A DNA stretch of 64,000 nucleotides from Actinoplanes italicus (GCF_003001815.1 NZ_PVMZ01000006.1:372001-436000), one strand, 5' to 3'. Numbered from the stretch's first letter, positions 34,791-43,659 are shown. Numbers and translations are program-made. The notes: generated from the sequence alone by a model not told the origin.

Positions 34791-35678
34791 TCAGGCAGGC
34801 GCCAGGACGATCTCGGCGCGCGCCCGGCCGCCGCGTTCACTGACGACGGCCAGCACGTCACCCGCGGCGTCGAAGACGGCGTACGGCCCGTCGATGCCGA
34901 CCGCCTCGAGCGGACCGCCGTGCCGCAGCACCCGGGTCTCCTCCTCGGTGGCGACCCGCTGCGGGAAGGCCCGCCGGGCCGCCTCGGCGAGCGGCAGCCC
35001 GATCACGTCGGGAGCGCGTTCCTCCAGGTCGGCGAGGGTGGACGCGGCGTCCAGGGTCATGCCGCCGACCGCGGTCCGGCGCAGCGCGGTGAGGTGCCCG
35101 CCGACGCCGAGCGCGGTACCGAGGTCACGCGCGATGGCCCGGATGTACGTCCCGGAGGAACACGTCACGTCGATGTCCACATCGACCACCTCACGGTCGT
35201 CGGGCCGGCGGATGCCGAGCACGTCGAGCCGGTGGATCGTGATGCGACGGGCCGGGATCTCCACGGTTTCACCCTCACGGACCCGTTTGTACGCCCGCTC
35301 ACCGTTGATCTTGATGGCGCTGACCGCGCTGGGCACCTGGTCGATCTCTCCGACCTGGACGGCCAGCCCGGCCCGGATCGCCTCGTCGGTCACGTGGCGG
35401 GCCGGGGCGTTCCCGGTCACGTCGCCCTCGGCGTCGTCGGTGATCGTCGACTGGCCGAGCCGGATGGTGGCGGCGTAGCTCTTCTCCGCGCCGATCACAT
35501 AGGTCAGCAGCCGGGTGGCCCGGTTCACCCCGATGATCAGGACACCGGTCGCCATCGGGTCCAGCGTGCCCCCGTGCCCCACCCGCCGGGTCTTCGCCAG
35601 CCGCCGGATCCGGGCGACGACGTCGTGCGACGTCATCCCGGCCGGCTTGTCCACCACGATCAGTCCGTCCGTGTTCAC
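34791..35678 (-). CDS. truB: tRNA pseudouridine(55) synthase
   Basis: A 295-residue enzyme making pseudouridine 55 in the tRNA T-loop. Catalytic Asp40 is in HGGTLDPMATG, with KPAGMTSHDVV and RVGHG upstream and VSAIKINGERAYKRVR further on. The C-terminal PUA-like domain is short, as in other actinobacteria. ATG at 35678. Its usual partner ribF lies 9 kb away because of the inserted kinase and restriction genes. Confidence 0.95.
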   Translation of the reverse strand: MNTDGLIVVDKPAGMTSHDVVARIRRLAKTRRVGHGGTLDPMATGVLIIGVNRATRLLTYVIGAEKSYAATIRLGQSTITDDAEGDVTGNAPARHVTDEAIRAGLAVQVGEIDQVPSAVSAIKINGERAYKRVREGETVEIPARRITIHRLDVLGIRRPDDREVVDVDIDVTCSSGTYIRAIARDLGTALGVGGHLTALRRTAVGGMTLDAASTLADLEERAPDVIGLPLAEAARRAFPQRVATEEETRVLRHGGPLEAVGIDGPYAVFDAAGDVLAVVSERGGRARAEIVLAPA

Positions 35679-35713
35679 CCGCCCACCCTAGAGCCGCCGG
35701 CACGGCCGGGGTT

Positions 35714-37024
35714 TCAGCGGGTGGCGCCGGTCACCGCCCACCGCGGGGAGCGCCAGCGCAGGAGCAGACCGACGAACCGGGCCAGGGTGAACAGGCCGAG
35801 ACCGGCCCAGACACCGCCGAGGCCGAGATCGAACGCGTACGCCAGCCAGATGGCCGGCAGGAAGCCGAGCAGTGCCGACAACACGGTCAGGGTCCGCAGG
35901 AAGGCCACGTCCCCGGCGCCGATGAGCACGCCGTCCAGGGCGTAGACGATCCCGGCGAACGGCAGCAACGCCACGAACCAGGGCCAGACGATCGCCGCCT
36001 GGGCGTGCACCGCCGGGTCGGGGGTGAACCAGCCCGGCACCACCGAGGCACCGGCCGCGGCCAGCACGGCGAAGGCCACCGCGGCCACCCCGCCGGCCAG
36101 GGTGACCCGGCGGGCCACGTCCCGCGCCTCGTCCGCGTCACCGGCACCGAGGGCGGCCCCGACCAGGGACTGCGCGGCGATCGCCACGGCGTCGAGGGCG
36201 AGCGCCGCAAAGAACCACAGCTGCAGCGCGATCTGGTGGGCGCCGACCGCCGCCACCCCGAACCGGGCGGCCACCGCGGTCGCGGACAGGAAGCAGACCT
36301 GGAAGGCGGCGCCGCGGATCAGCAGGTCACGCCCGAGCACGACCTGGCTCGCGATGACCGACGGGATCGGGCGCAGCTCTCGGGTCTCGCGGATCAGTGC
36401 GGTCAGGAACAGGGCACCGCCGATGGTCTGGGCGGTCACGTTGGCGATCGCCGAGCCGGTCAGTCCGAGGCCCACCGGATAGACCAGGATCGGGCAGAGG
36501 ATCGCGGAGAGCACGTTGGCGCCGAGCACGATCCAGAGCGGCCGGCGGGCATCCTGCACCCCGCGCATCCAGCCGTTGCCTGCCGCGGCGAGCAGCAGGC
36601 CGGGCGCGCCCAGCGCGGCGATCCGCAGCCAGCCGGCGGCCGCCTCGGCGGTTTCCGGGTCACCGGCGAGCAGCCCGGCCAGCGGGCCCGCGGCGGTCAC
36701 TCCGACCAGGGCGAGGATCAGTCCCACGCCGATCGCGAGCCAGGAGGCCTGCACCCCCTCGGCCACGGCGGCGGCCCGGTCCCCGGCTCCGAAGCGGCGG
36801 GCGGCACGGCCGGTGGTCCCGTACGCCATGAGCGTGCCGAACCAGACGGCGAGCGACATGATCGTCCCGCCGATCGCGACTGCGGCCAGCGGCACGGAGC
36901 CGAGGTGGCCGACCACAGCGGTGTCGACCAGGACGTAGAGCGGCTCGGCGGCGAGCACCACGAGAGCGGGCAGCGCCAGTTCGGCGATCCGGCGTGCTGT
37001 CGCGGTGCGCTGCGGCGGGCTCAT
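35714..37024 (-). CDS. dinF: MATE family efflux transporter (DinF-like)
   Basis: A 436-residue MATE exporter with about 12 membrane helices. The N-terminal repeat begins with LALPALVVLAAEPLYVLVDTAVVGHLG, which has the conserved Glu-Pro and Asp positions of DinF-type transporters, and the second half begins with LGRDLLIRGAAFQVCF. Drug or cation/H+ antiport is expected. Its position between truB and nrnA agrees with M. tuberculosis dinF (Rv2836c). ATG at 37024. Substrate is unknown. Confidence 0.9.
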   Translation of the reverse strand: MSPPQRTATARRIAELALPALVVLAAEPLYVLVDTAVVGHLGSVPLAAVAIGGTIMSLAVWFGTLMAYGTTGRAARRFGAGDRAAAVAEGVQASWLAIGVGLILALVGVTAAGPLAGLLAGDPETAEAAAGWLRIAALGAPGLLLAAAGNGWMRGVQDARRPLWIVLGANVLSAILCPILVYPVGLGLTGSAIANVTAQTIGGALFLTALIRETRELRPIPSVIASQVVLGRDLLIRGAAFQVCFLSATAVAARFGVAAVGAHQIALQLWFFAALALDAVAIAAQSLVGAALGAGDADEARDVARRVTLAGGVAAVAFAVLAAAGASVVPGWFTPDPAVHAQAAIVWPWFVALLPFAGIVYALDGVLIGAGDVAFLRTLTVLSALLGFLPAIWLAYAFDLGLGGVWAGLGLFTLARFVGLLLRWRSPRWAVTGATR

Positions 37025-37053
37025 GGAAACTCATGATGCCCGCCGACAGGTAA

Positions 37054-37070
37054 GGGCCGCAAGGCGGCCC
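37054..37070 (-). terminator. short hairpin after the 30-residue mini-gene
   Basis: GGGCCGC and GCGGCCC pair across a 3-nt loop; on the minus strand TTACC follows. It lies 11 bp after the stop of the small gene at 37082-37174 and before the MATE gene. Confidence 0.55.
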
Positions 37071-37081
37071 GTCACTTACAA

Positions 37082-37174
37082 CTACTGACGCGTGTCCATC
37101 GAGGTCTGCAGCGCGCGGCGGGCCTGCTCGGCGGAGTCGTCAGAGGGCTTGCTGGGCTTCGACTTGGCAGCCAT
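37082..37174 (-). CDS. small 30-residue Lys/Ser-rich protein
   Basis: A predicted 30-residue peptide beginning MAAKSKPSKPSDDSAEQ and ending SMDTRQ. The N-terminal half is basic and Pro/Ser-rich; the rest could form one amphipathic helix. Support comes from the signals around it: GGAAGGA lies 9 bp upstream of the ATG, a hairpin follows the stop, and the nrnA terminator separates it from the gene upstream. No function is recognised. A longer ORF from 37354 in the same frame is low-complexity and lacks a ribosome-binding site. Confidence 0.5.
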   Translation of the reverse strand: MAAKSKPSKPSDDSAEQARRALQTSMDTRQ

Positions 37175-37354
37175 GAGAGGGAGTCCTTCCAAAGGTGCGG
37201 GCGAGCGACGCCCACGGTCGGTCGAGCGGGGCGTCACCGGCGAGCGCGGGGTCGCCGCAGCCTCTGGCCCGGGTGACGCGACCCGGGTCGGTGGACCCGG
37301 GCGGCTCGAGGTTCCGCTGAAGGCATCGGTGACAGCCGGGCGGAACCAAAACAC

Positions 37355-37381
37355 CGTTCAGTCCCAAACTAACGTTCAGTC
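37355..37381. repeat. 9-bp direct repeat upstream of the mini-gene
   Basis: CGTTCAGTC occurs at 37355-37363 and again at 37373-37381, 18 bp from start to start, in the A/T-richer part of the gap before the mini-gene. The spacing and location suit a regulator site or promoter region on the minus strand, but no known consensus is matched. The rest of 37175-37354 shows nothing else recognisable. Confidence 0.45.
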
Positions 37382-37423
37382 ATGCCCTCGCACCCCGCGT
37401 TCCCGCGATCCGGGACGAGAAAA

Positions 37424-37453
37424 GCGGGAGCCCCCCTTTCGGGCGACCCCCGC
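37424..37453 (-). terminator. intrinsic terminator of nrnA
   Basis: On the minus strand a GC-rich stem (GCGGG.../...CCCGC with imperfect inner pairs around a GAAA loop) is followed directly by TTTTCTC. It starts 20 bp after the nrnA stop. This is one of few hairpins in the window with a true T-run. Confidence 0.75.
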
Positions 37454-37472
37454 CATGCAGGTAAAACATCGA

Positions 37473-38483
37473 CTAGTTCAGATGTTCGTCGAGTAGGCGA
37501 CGCACCGTGTCCACCACGTCGGAGGCCTCGCCGTACCCGGTGAAACCCGCAGCCAGGCGATGACCGCCACCGCCCTGCGAGACCGCCACACCACTCACGT
37601 CGACCGCACCCTTGCTGCGCAGCGACACCGACCACTCACCCGGCGCCACCTGCTTGACCACCATCGACACATCCGCCTCGGCCACCGAACGGACCGGGTC
37701 GATCAGCGCGTCGAGCACATAGGGCGGCTGCCCGTGCCGCTCCAGATCGGCCAGCGTGGCGTAGGTCCACACCATGCCCCGCCCGGCTGCCGCGGACGGC
37801 TCCAGCACGGCCCGCCCGATCACCTCACCGGTCAGCTTCATGGCGCCGAACGGCTTGCTGTCGAAGATCCGCCGCGAGATCTCCCCCGGCCGGATCCCGG
37901 TCGCGATCAGCCGCGCGGCCAGCTCGTGGACCGATACCGTGGTCATGTCGAACTTGAACGAGCCGGTGTCGGTCGCCAGCGCGATGTAAAGACACTCCGC
38001 GATCTCCGCGTCCAGCGGCACGCCGAGGCGGCTCAGCAGCCCATCGGCCACCACCGAGGTCGCGGCAGCCCGCGGGTCGACCAGCTGCACCCCGCCGAAA
38101 CCGGTGTTGGACGCGTGATGATCGAGCACCACGCTGGCCGGCGCGTCCGCGACCCGGGCGGCGAGCGCACCGAGGCGCGACTCGCTCGCCACATCGAAGA
38201 CCAGGATCAGACGGGGCTCGGCGAAGGCGTCCGATTCCGGCACCAGAAGATCAACACCGGGGATTTCGCGGTACGGGTCGGGCACCACGAAGTCGCCGGG
38301 GAACGTCGCCCGCACCCGGGTGAAGCCGAGGCGCCGCAACCCCAGCCCGAAGCCCAGCATGCTGCCGAGCGCGTCCCCGTCCGGGTTGACGTGGCAGATC
38401 AGCTGGATCTCATCGTCGGGGCCGGCCGAGCGGACCGCCGCGACGGCGGCGGCCCACTGGTCGGCGGAGGGTCCGAGGGTCAC
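37473..38483 (-). CDS. nrnA: DHH/DHHA1 phosphoesterase (NrnA/CnpB type)
   Basis: A 336-residue DHH-family phosphodiesterase acting on nanoRNA, pAp and, in mycobacterial CnpB, c-di-AMP. Metal motifs include ICHVNPDGDALGS, the namesake DHH in VVLDHHASNTGFG and VFDVA; DHHA1 carries SQGGGGHRLAAGF near the C-terminus. The GTG start overlaps the rbfA stop. The order rbfA-nrnA-dinF is conserved in actinobacteria. Both nucleotide turnover and second-messenger hydrolysis remain possible. Confidence 0.92.
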   Translation of the reverse strand: MTLGPSADQWAAAVAAVRSAGPDDEIQLICHVNPDGDALGSMLGFGLGLRRLGFTRVRATFPGDFVVPDPYREIPGVDLLVPESDAFAEPRLILVFDVASESRLGALAARVADAPASVVLDHHASNTGFGGVQLVDPRAAATSVVADGLLSRLGVPLDAEIAECLYIALATDTGSFKFDMTTVSVHELAARLIATGIRPGEISRRIFDSKPFGAMKLTGEVIGRAVLEPSAAAGRGMVWTYATLADLERHGQPPYVLDALIDPVRSVAEADVSMVVKQVAPGEWSVSLRSKGAVDVSGVAVSQGGGGHRLAAGFTGYGEASDVVDTVRRLLDEHLN

Positions 38484-38935
38484 CCGTTGTCCTCGCGGGC
38501 ACCGACCCGCTCGGCCTCGTCGTCCTCGCTCTTGTAAGGGTCCGGATCGCCGGCGTATTTCGCACTCGCCGCGATCCGCTGGACCTCCTCGTCCCGGTGA
38601 CGTGCCTCGGCGAGCAGGTCGTCGATCTCCTTGACGTGGGTCTGCACGTTGTCGAGCACGAACGCCAGGCTCGGCGAGTGCCGCAGCGCGAGCGCGTGTC
38701 CGACCCGGGTGCGGAGCATGCCCTTCGCGCTCTCCAGCGCCGCCGCCGTGGAGGCCTGCTCGGTGACGTCACCCAGAACCGTGTAGAAGACCGTCGCCTC
38801 GCGCAGGTCGCCGGTGATCCGGGCGTCCGTGATCGTCACCATGCCGAGACGGGGGTCCTTGATCTCCCGCACCAGCCTGGCCACCAGCTCCTTGATCCGC
38901 TCCGCGTGCCGGCGCGTCTTGGCTGGGTCAGACAT
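38480..38935 (-). CDS. rbfA: ribosome-binding factor A
   Basis: A 151-residue 30S maturation factor with a KH-like fold; RHAERIKELVARLVREIKDPRLGMVTITDARIT and TATAxxA-like SAKGMLRTRVGHALALRHSPSLAFV regions are recognisable. The ATG at 38935 has GGAGGT 7 bp upstream; GTG at 38944 is inside that ribosome-binding region and is rejected. A short Asp/Glu-rich tail follows the domain. It overlaps nrnA by four bases. Confidence 0.93.
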   Translation of the reverse strand: MSDPAKTRRHAERIKELVARLVREIKDPRLGMVTITDARITGDLREATVFYTVLGDVTEQASTAAALESAKGMLRTRVGHALALRHSPSLAFVLDNVQTHVKEIDDLLAEARHRDEEVQRIAASAKYAGDPDPYKSEDDEAERVGAREDNG

Positions 38936-39004
38936 ATCGCCCACCTCCGACTGTGTATCCCGCGGGTCGAACCACCCCGCCCAACTGCTGAAGCGTACCC
39001 AGCG

Positions 39005-39298
39005 TCAATCCTCGTCGCCGTACAGCCGTCGCTTGACCGAGAGCAGCTCGATCTCCGGCCGGCCGGCCACCTGGTTCTCACACGTGTCGACGACGGCGCG
39101 GGCCTGCGCGGGCTCGGCGGCCACCACGGCCACCCCGATCCGGGCGCGGCCGTGCAGATCGTGAAAGCCCACCTCGGCGACGCTGACGTCGAACTTCTTC
39201 AGCATCGCGATGATCGGGCGGACATAGGAGCGCTTCTGCTTCAGCGAATGCGAGTCACCGGGCAGGAGCAGGTCGAAGACTGCGGTCTCGGTATACAT
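39005..39298 (-). CDS. ylxP: YlxP-like DUF503 protein
   Basis: A 97-residue protein of the DUF503 family. It has the alternating strands and Lys-rich SHSLKQKRSYVRPI loop characteristic of YlxP, which is usually encoded between infB and rbfA. A role in ribosome maturation or RNA binding has been proposed for the family. ATG at 39298. Here a methyltransferase gene lies between it and infB. Confidence 0.88.
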   Translation of the reverse strand: MYTETAVFDLLLPGDSHSLKQKRSYVRPIIAMLKKFDVSVAEVGFHDLHGRARIGVAVVAAEPAQARAVVDTCENQVAGRPEIELLSVKRRLYGDED

Positions 39299-39338
39299 CA
39301 GCGAGCAGGGTACGCCCGGAACAGTCCGGGGTTCAGCC

Positions 39339-40358
39339 CTATTTCCGGGCCACCACCACGTCCCGCTCGATCCCCTGATCCACCCGGTGACTCAACGGCT
39401 GGTACTCGATCAGTTTCAGCCCGTGCGCCAGCAGGATGTCCTCGGCCAGCTCCCGCTTGGCGACCTTGGTGTTCCAGGACAGACCGATCGCACCCCCCGG
39501 CCGCAGCAGAGGCAGCCACTGCGGGAGTGCCCGCTCCAGCAGTTCCAGCGGCTTGCGGGAGATGCCGCCCTCGTCGTCGTAACTGCCGTGCATCACCCCG
39601 TAGGGCAGATCGGCGACCAGCAGGTCGGCGACGTGGCCACGGGACAGGCCCTCCAGCTGAGTGGTGTCGGCCTGCAACACGGTCACCTTCTGCACGGCGC
39701 CGGCCTTGTGGTCCTCCTTGCTGGCGGCGAGCGTCACCTCCAGCCGGCGGGCCGCACGGCGTCCCTGCCGGCGCACCGGCACCAGGTCAGCGGTGTGCTT
39801 GAGCCGCTTGCGCTTGAGCCACGTCTGCAGGAACAGCTTGTACGCCTCGACGTCCTTGCCGTCGATCTCCACGCCGATGCCGTCATACCCGTACATCAAA
39901 GCCTGGTTGAGCGTCGTGCCGCGGCCGCAGAGCGGGTCGAGGACGGTGAGGTGGCCGTCGAGCATCTTGTGGGCAGAGGCGGAGGCAAGCAGCGTGAGAT
40001 TGAGCACCAGCTTGGTGAACTGCTCGTTCGTCTTGCCCGCGTATTTCGGGATGGTGATCAGGTCGCTGTCGTAACGGGCCAGCGGGGTCAGCTCGACCGG
40101 GCGGAGCAGCTCGCCCTCCACCTGCTCGAAGAGCGCGTAGGCCGACGAGAGGTTGGACAGGTAGGCCACGTCACGCTCACCGAGGTCACCGGTGAATGTC
40201 AGGTATTCGACACCACCGAGCACTGTCACACCGATGTCGTCGAGTCCCGACGTGAGCACCGGGCCGAACGCGGCCAGCTCCGCCTGTGAGATGCGAGCGG
40301 CCTGATCGGCGTAGACGCGGTTGGCGGACGGGGCGAGGAGCATGGCGTACCGGGACAT
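39339..40358 (-). CDS. Trm11-like RNA methyltransferase
   Basis: A 339-residue SAM-dependent methyltransferase with a predicted N-terminal RNA-binding part (about 1-140) and a Rossmann domain. DPLCGRGTTLNQALMYGYDGIGVEID is motif I, and ADLPYG is the motif IV variant (D/N-x-PY) of N2-guanine methyltransferases of the UPF0020/Trm11 type. GGAGG lies 8 bp before the ATG at 40358. The position in the infB-rbfA block supports a role in tRNA or rRNA modification. The target nucleotide is not known. Confidence 0.82.
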   Translation of the reverse strand: MSRYAMLLAPSANRVYADQAARISQAELAAFGPVLTSGLDDIGVTVLGGVEYLTFTGDLGERDVAYLSNLSSAYALFEQVEGELLRPVELTPLARYDSDLITIPKYAGKTNEQFTKLVLNLTLLASASAHKMLDGHLTVLDPLCGRGTTLNQALMYGYDGIGVEIDGKDVEAYKLFLQTWLKRKRLKHTADLVPVRRQGRRAARRLEVTLAASKEDHKAGAVQKVTVLQADTTQLEGLSRGHVADLLVADLPYGVMHGSYDDEGGISRKPLELLERALPQWLPLLRPGGAIGLSWNTKVAKRELAEDILLAHGLKLIEYQPLSHRVDQGIERDVVVARK

Positions 40359-40399
40359 CCGACCATCCTCCCAGCTACGCCGGACCGCCCTGGAAAGGG

Positions 40400-40435
40400 G
40401 GCGGCCCCCGGTGCCGTGTAGCACCGGGGGCCGCC
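40400..40435 (-). terminator. strong terminator after infB
   Basis: Perfect 15-bp arms (40400-40414 and 40421-40435) with a 6-nt loop; on the minus strand CCCTTTCC follows. It lies 18 bp after the infB stop and should separate infB from the methyltransferase-ylxP-rbfA group. Confidence 0.8.
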
Positions 40436-40453
40436 TCAGATCGCTGGACGTTG

Positions 40454-43400
40454 TTACGCCCGGACCTTCTCGCGCATCTCCCAGGTCTCGATGATGTCGC
40501 CGACCTGCGGCGAACCATAGCCCTGGAGCGTCAGACCACACTCGAAGCCCTCGCGGACCTCGGTGGCGTCGTCCTTGAACCGCTTGAGCGAGCTGATCGT
40601 GACGCTCTCCGCCACCACGACACCGTCCCGGAGGACGCGCGCCTTGGTGTTGCGGCGGATGAGGCCCGACCGGACGATACAACCGGCGATGAGACCGATC
40701 TTCGACGAGCGGAACACCTCGCGGATCTCCGCGGTGCCGAGCTCGACCTCTTCGTACTCCGGCTTGAGCAGACCCTTGAGGGCCGCCTCGATCTCCTCGA
40801 TGGCCTGGTAGATCACGCTGTAGTAGCGGATCTCCACGCCGGCGCGGTCGGCCATCTCCTTGACCTTGTTCGAGGCCCGGACGTTGAAGCCGATGATCGT
40901 GGCCGTCTGCTCCGAGGAGGCCGACGCCAGGTTGACGTCGCTCTCGGTGATCGCACCGACACCGCGGTGGATGACCTTGAGCTGTACCTCTTCCGGAATG
41001 TCCAGCTTGAACAGCGCGTCCTCGAGAGCCTCGACGGAACCGGAGCCGTCACCCTTGATGACCAGGGTGAGCGACGCCTTCTCGCCTTCCTTGAGGTCAC
41101 GCATGAGGTCGTCGAGCGACTTGGCGCGGCCCGAGTTGGCGAAGGTCGCCGCACGACGGCGAGCCTGCCGCTGCTCGGCGATCTGCCGCACCGTGCGGTC
41201 GTCCTCAGCGGCGAGGAACGTGTCGCCCGCGCTGGGAACCGAGGTGAGACCGAGCACCAGGACCGGACGGGCCGGACCCGCCTCAGCGACCTGCTTGCCG
41301 TTCTCGTCGAGCATGGCCCGGACGCGACCGTGCGCGCCACCTGCCACGATCGAGTCGCCGGCACGCAGCGTGCCCTTCTGCACCAGGACGGTGGCCACGG
41401 CGCCGCGACCCTTGTCCAGGTGTGCCTCGACCGCGACACCCTGGGCGGGGCCGTCGATCGGGGCGGTCAGCTCGAGCGCCGCGTCGGCGGTCAGCAGGAC
41501 AGCCTCGAGGAGGTTGTCGATGCCGGTACCGGGCTTCGCCGCGACGTTGACGAACATCGTGTCGCCGCCGTACTCCTCAGCGAGCAGGCCGTAGTCGGTG
41601 AGCTGCTGCCGGACCTTGTCCGGGTTGGCGTCCGGCTTGTCGACCTTGTTCACCGCGACCACGATCGGCACGTCGGCCGCCTTGGCGTGGTTGAGCGCCT
41701 CGACCGTCTGCGGCATGACGCCGTCGTCGGCCGCGACCACCAGGATCACGATGTCGGTCACCTTGGCACCACGGGCACGCATGGCGGTGAACGCCTCGTG
41801 ACCGGGGGTGTCCAGGAAGGTGATCGCCCGGTCCTCCCCCTGGTGGGGGACGACGACCTGGTAGGCACCGATGTGCTGGGTGATGCCACCCGACTCGCCG
41901 GCCACCACGTTTGTCTTGCGGATCGCGTCGAGCAGCTTCGTCTTACCGTGGTCGACGTGACCCATGACGGTCACCACCGGCGGCCGGGTGACCAGCCGGT
42001 CCTCGGCAACCGCGGCGTCGAGGTCGATGTCGAACTGCGCGAGCAGCTCACGATCCTCGTCCTCGGGGCTGACGATGACGACCTCGAAGCCCAGGTGCAC
42101 GCCGAGCAGCTTCAGGGTGTCGTCGGACACCGACTGCGTGGCGGTCACCATCTCGCCCAGGTTGAACATCTCCTGGACCAGCGAGCCCGGGTTGGCGTTG
42201 ATCTTGTCAGCGAAGTCGGAGAGCGACGCGCCGCGGGAGAGCCGGATCTCCTGGCCGTTACCGCGGGGAGCGCCAGAGCTCATCTGCGGTGCGGACAGGT
42301 TGTCGAACTCTTGACGCCGCTGCTTCTTCGACTTGCGGCCACGGGTCGGCCGGCCACCGGGACGACCGAAGGCGCCCGCGGTACCGCCGCCACGACCGCG
42401 GCCACCGGGACCGCCGCCACCCGGACGACCGGGCGCGCCGGCACCGACCGGGCCACCGCCGCCGCCACCGGGACGGAAGCCACCACCGGCACCGCCGCCG
42501 CCACCGGGACGGAAACCGCCACCGGCACCGCCGCCGCCACCGGGACGGAAACCGCCACCGGCACCGCCGCCGCCACCGCGGTAGCCGCCACCGCCGCCGC
42601 CACCGGGGCCGCCACGACCGCCACCGGGACCGCCGGGACGACCGGCGCCACCGGCACCGGGACCACCCGGACGGGCCGGACGCTGGGCCGGCATCGAGGA
42701 GGGGCTGGGCCGCGGCGGCATCGAGGCAGGGCTCGGCCGCGGCGGCATGCCCGCCTGGTTGGGACGCGGCATCGAGGCCGGCGAGGGACGCGGAGCGCCG
42801 CCGCCGGAGACACCGAACGGGTTGTTACCCGGGCCACGCGCCGGCGGACGCGGAGATCCGCCGCCGGGACCGGGACGAGGGCCACCGGGAGCACCCGGAC
42901 CACCGGAGCGACCGGCGGCCGGCGAACCCGGACGCGGCGGGACGCTGCCCGGACCCGGACGAGGACCGGGACCGCGCTGGGCGCCGCCCTCGGTCGTGCC
43001 CTGCGGCCGGCGCTCGGCGTCCCGCGTGCGGGCAGCCTGCGCGGCCTGGGCGGCCTTGACGGCAGCCTCCTGCTCGGCCTTCAGCGCCGAGGCGCGCGCC
43101 TCGGCGGCCGCCACCTCGATGTCGTGCGCGCTGGCCGGCTTGGCGACCGGGCCGGGCGTCGGGCCCGGACGGCCGGGAACCGGCGCCTTCGGCCGGACGA
43201 ACGGGCCGGGCGTCGGTGCTGCCGGGGACGTAGGACTGTTGCTGGGTCCACCCTGCGGCGCACCCGGACGACGCGGCGGCTGGGGCCGCCCCATCGGAGG
43301 ACCGGGACGGGGGGACGCGGACGTGCTCGGGCCACCGGGGGCGGCGGGAGCACCTGACGCCGGAGCCGGCGAGGACGCCGGAATGGCGCCGCCCTGCTCC

Positions 43401-43552
43401 AGAGCGCCACGAAGCCGTCGGGCCACCGGGGCCTCGACGGTGCTCGACGCGGATTTAACGAACTCGCCCATGTCCTTGAGGGTGGCGAGAACGGTCTTGC
43501 TGTCGACCCCGAGCTCTTTGGCGAGCTCGTGTACGCGGGCCTTGCCTGGCAC
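40454..43552 (-). CDS. infB: translation initiation factor IF-2
   Basis: IF-2, 1032 residues, a GTPase that places initiator tRNA on the 30S subunit. The N-terminal IF2_N helix domain (VPGKARVHELAKELGVDSKTVLATL) is followed by a long Pro/Gly/Arg-rich linker (about 55-410), then a second IF2_N and the G domain with GHVDHGKT, DTPGHEAF and NKVDK. The GTG at 43552 has GAGGAG 4-5 bp upstream and matches the conserved start. The linker contains in-frame repeats and is probably disordered. It is the last gene of the rimP-nusA-ylxR-infB group and ends before a strong terminator. Confidence 0.96.
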   Translation of the reverse strand: MPGKARVHELAKELGVDSKTVLATLKDMGEFVKSASSTVEAPVARRLRGALEQGGAIPASSPAPASGAPAAPGGPSTSASPRPGPPMGRPQPPRRPGAPQGGPSNSPTSPAAPTPGPFVRPKAPVPGRPGPTPGPVAKPASAHDIEVAAAEARASALKAEQEAAVKAAQAAQAARTRDAERRPQGTTEGGAQRGPGPRPGPGSVPPRPGSPAAGRSGGPGAPGGPRPGPGGGSPRPPARGPGNNPFGVSGGGAPRPSPASMPRPNQAGMPPRPSPASMPPRPSPSSMPAQRPARPGGPGAGGAGRPGGPGGGRGGPGGGGGGGYRGGGGGAGGGFRPGGGGGAGGGFRPGGGGGAGGGFRPGGGGGGPVGAGAPGRPGGGGPGGRGRGGGTAGAFGRPGGRPTRGRKSKKQRRQEFDNLSAPQMSSGAPRGNGQEIRLSRGASLSDFADKINANPGSLVQEMFNLGEMVTATQSVSDDTLKLLGVHLGFEVVIVSPEDEDRELLAQFDIDLDAAVAEDRLVTRPPVVTVMGHVDHGKTKLLDAIRKTNVVAGESGGITQHIGAYQVVVPHQGEDRAITFLDTPGHEAFTAMRARGAKVTDIVILVVAADDGVMPQTVEALNHAKAADVPIVVAVNKVDKPDANPDKVRQQLTDYGLLAEEYGGDTMFVNVAAKPGTGIDNLLEAVLLTADAALELTAPIDGPAQGVAVEAHLDKGRGAVATVLVQKGTLRAGDSIVAGGAHGRVRAMLDENGKQVAEAGPARPVLVLGLTSVPSAGDTFLAAEDDRTVRQIAEQRQARRRAATFANSGRAKSLDDLMRDLKEGEKASLTLVIKGDGSGSVEALEDALFKLDIPEEVQLKVIHRGVGAITESDVNLASASSEQTATIIGFNVRASNKVKEMADRAGVEIRYYSVIYQAIEEIEAALKGLLKPEYEEVELGTAEIREVFRSSKIGLIAGCIVRSGLIRRNTKARVLRDGVVVAESVTISSLKRFKDDATEVREGFECGLTLQGYGSPQVGDIIETWEMREKVRA
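42465..42584. repeat. 36-bp tandem repeats in the infB linker
   Basis: A 36-bp unit beginning CCACCGGGACGGAA starts at 42465, 42501 and 42537, with a partial copy at 42573. It codes for the 12-residue unit GGGGAGGGFRPG on the minus strand. The copies are nearly identical, which suggests recent expansion. Confidence 0.9.
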
Positions 43553-43659
43553 TGCACTCCTCACTTTGAGGTCGTACGAGCAGCGCCCGCACAGACCTCA
43601 CTCGTGCACTAGAAGCCTGGTCATTTCAGGGACTTCATCGTGTGCTCATCTGGGTCGTC

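Noticed and set aside
25564..34800. Attachment-site repeats or an integrase bounding the ribF-truB block
   Set aside because: No direct repeat, tRNA gene or recombinase was seen at either edge, so the block is called accessory from synteny only.
42465..42584. Regular repeats resembling a CRISPR array
   Set aside because: Repeats are contiguous, in frame with infB and have no unique spacers.
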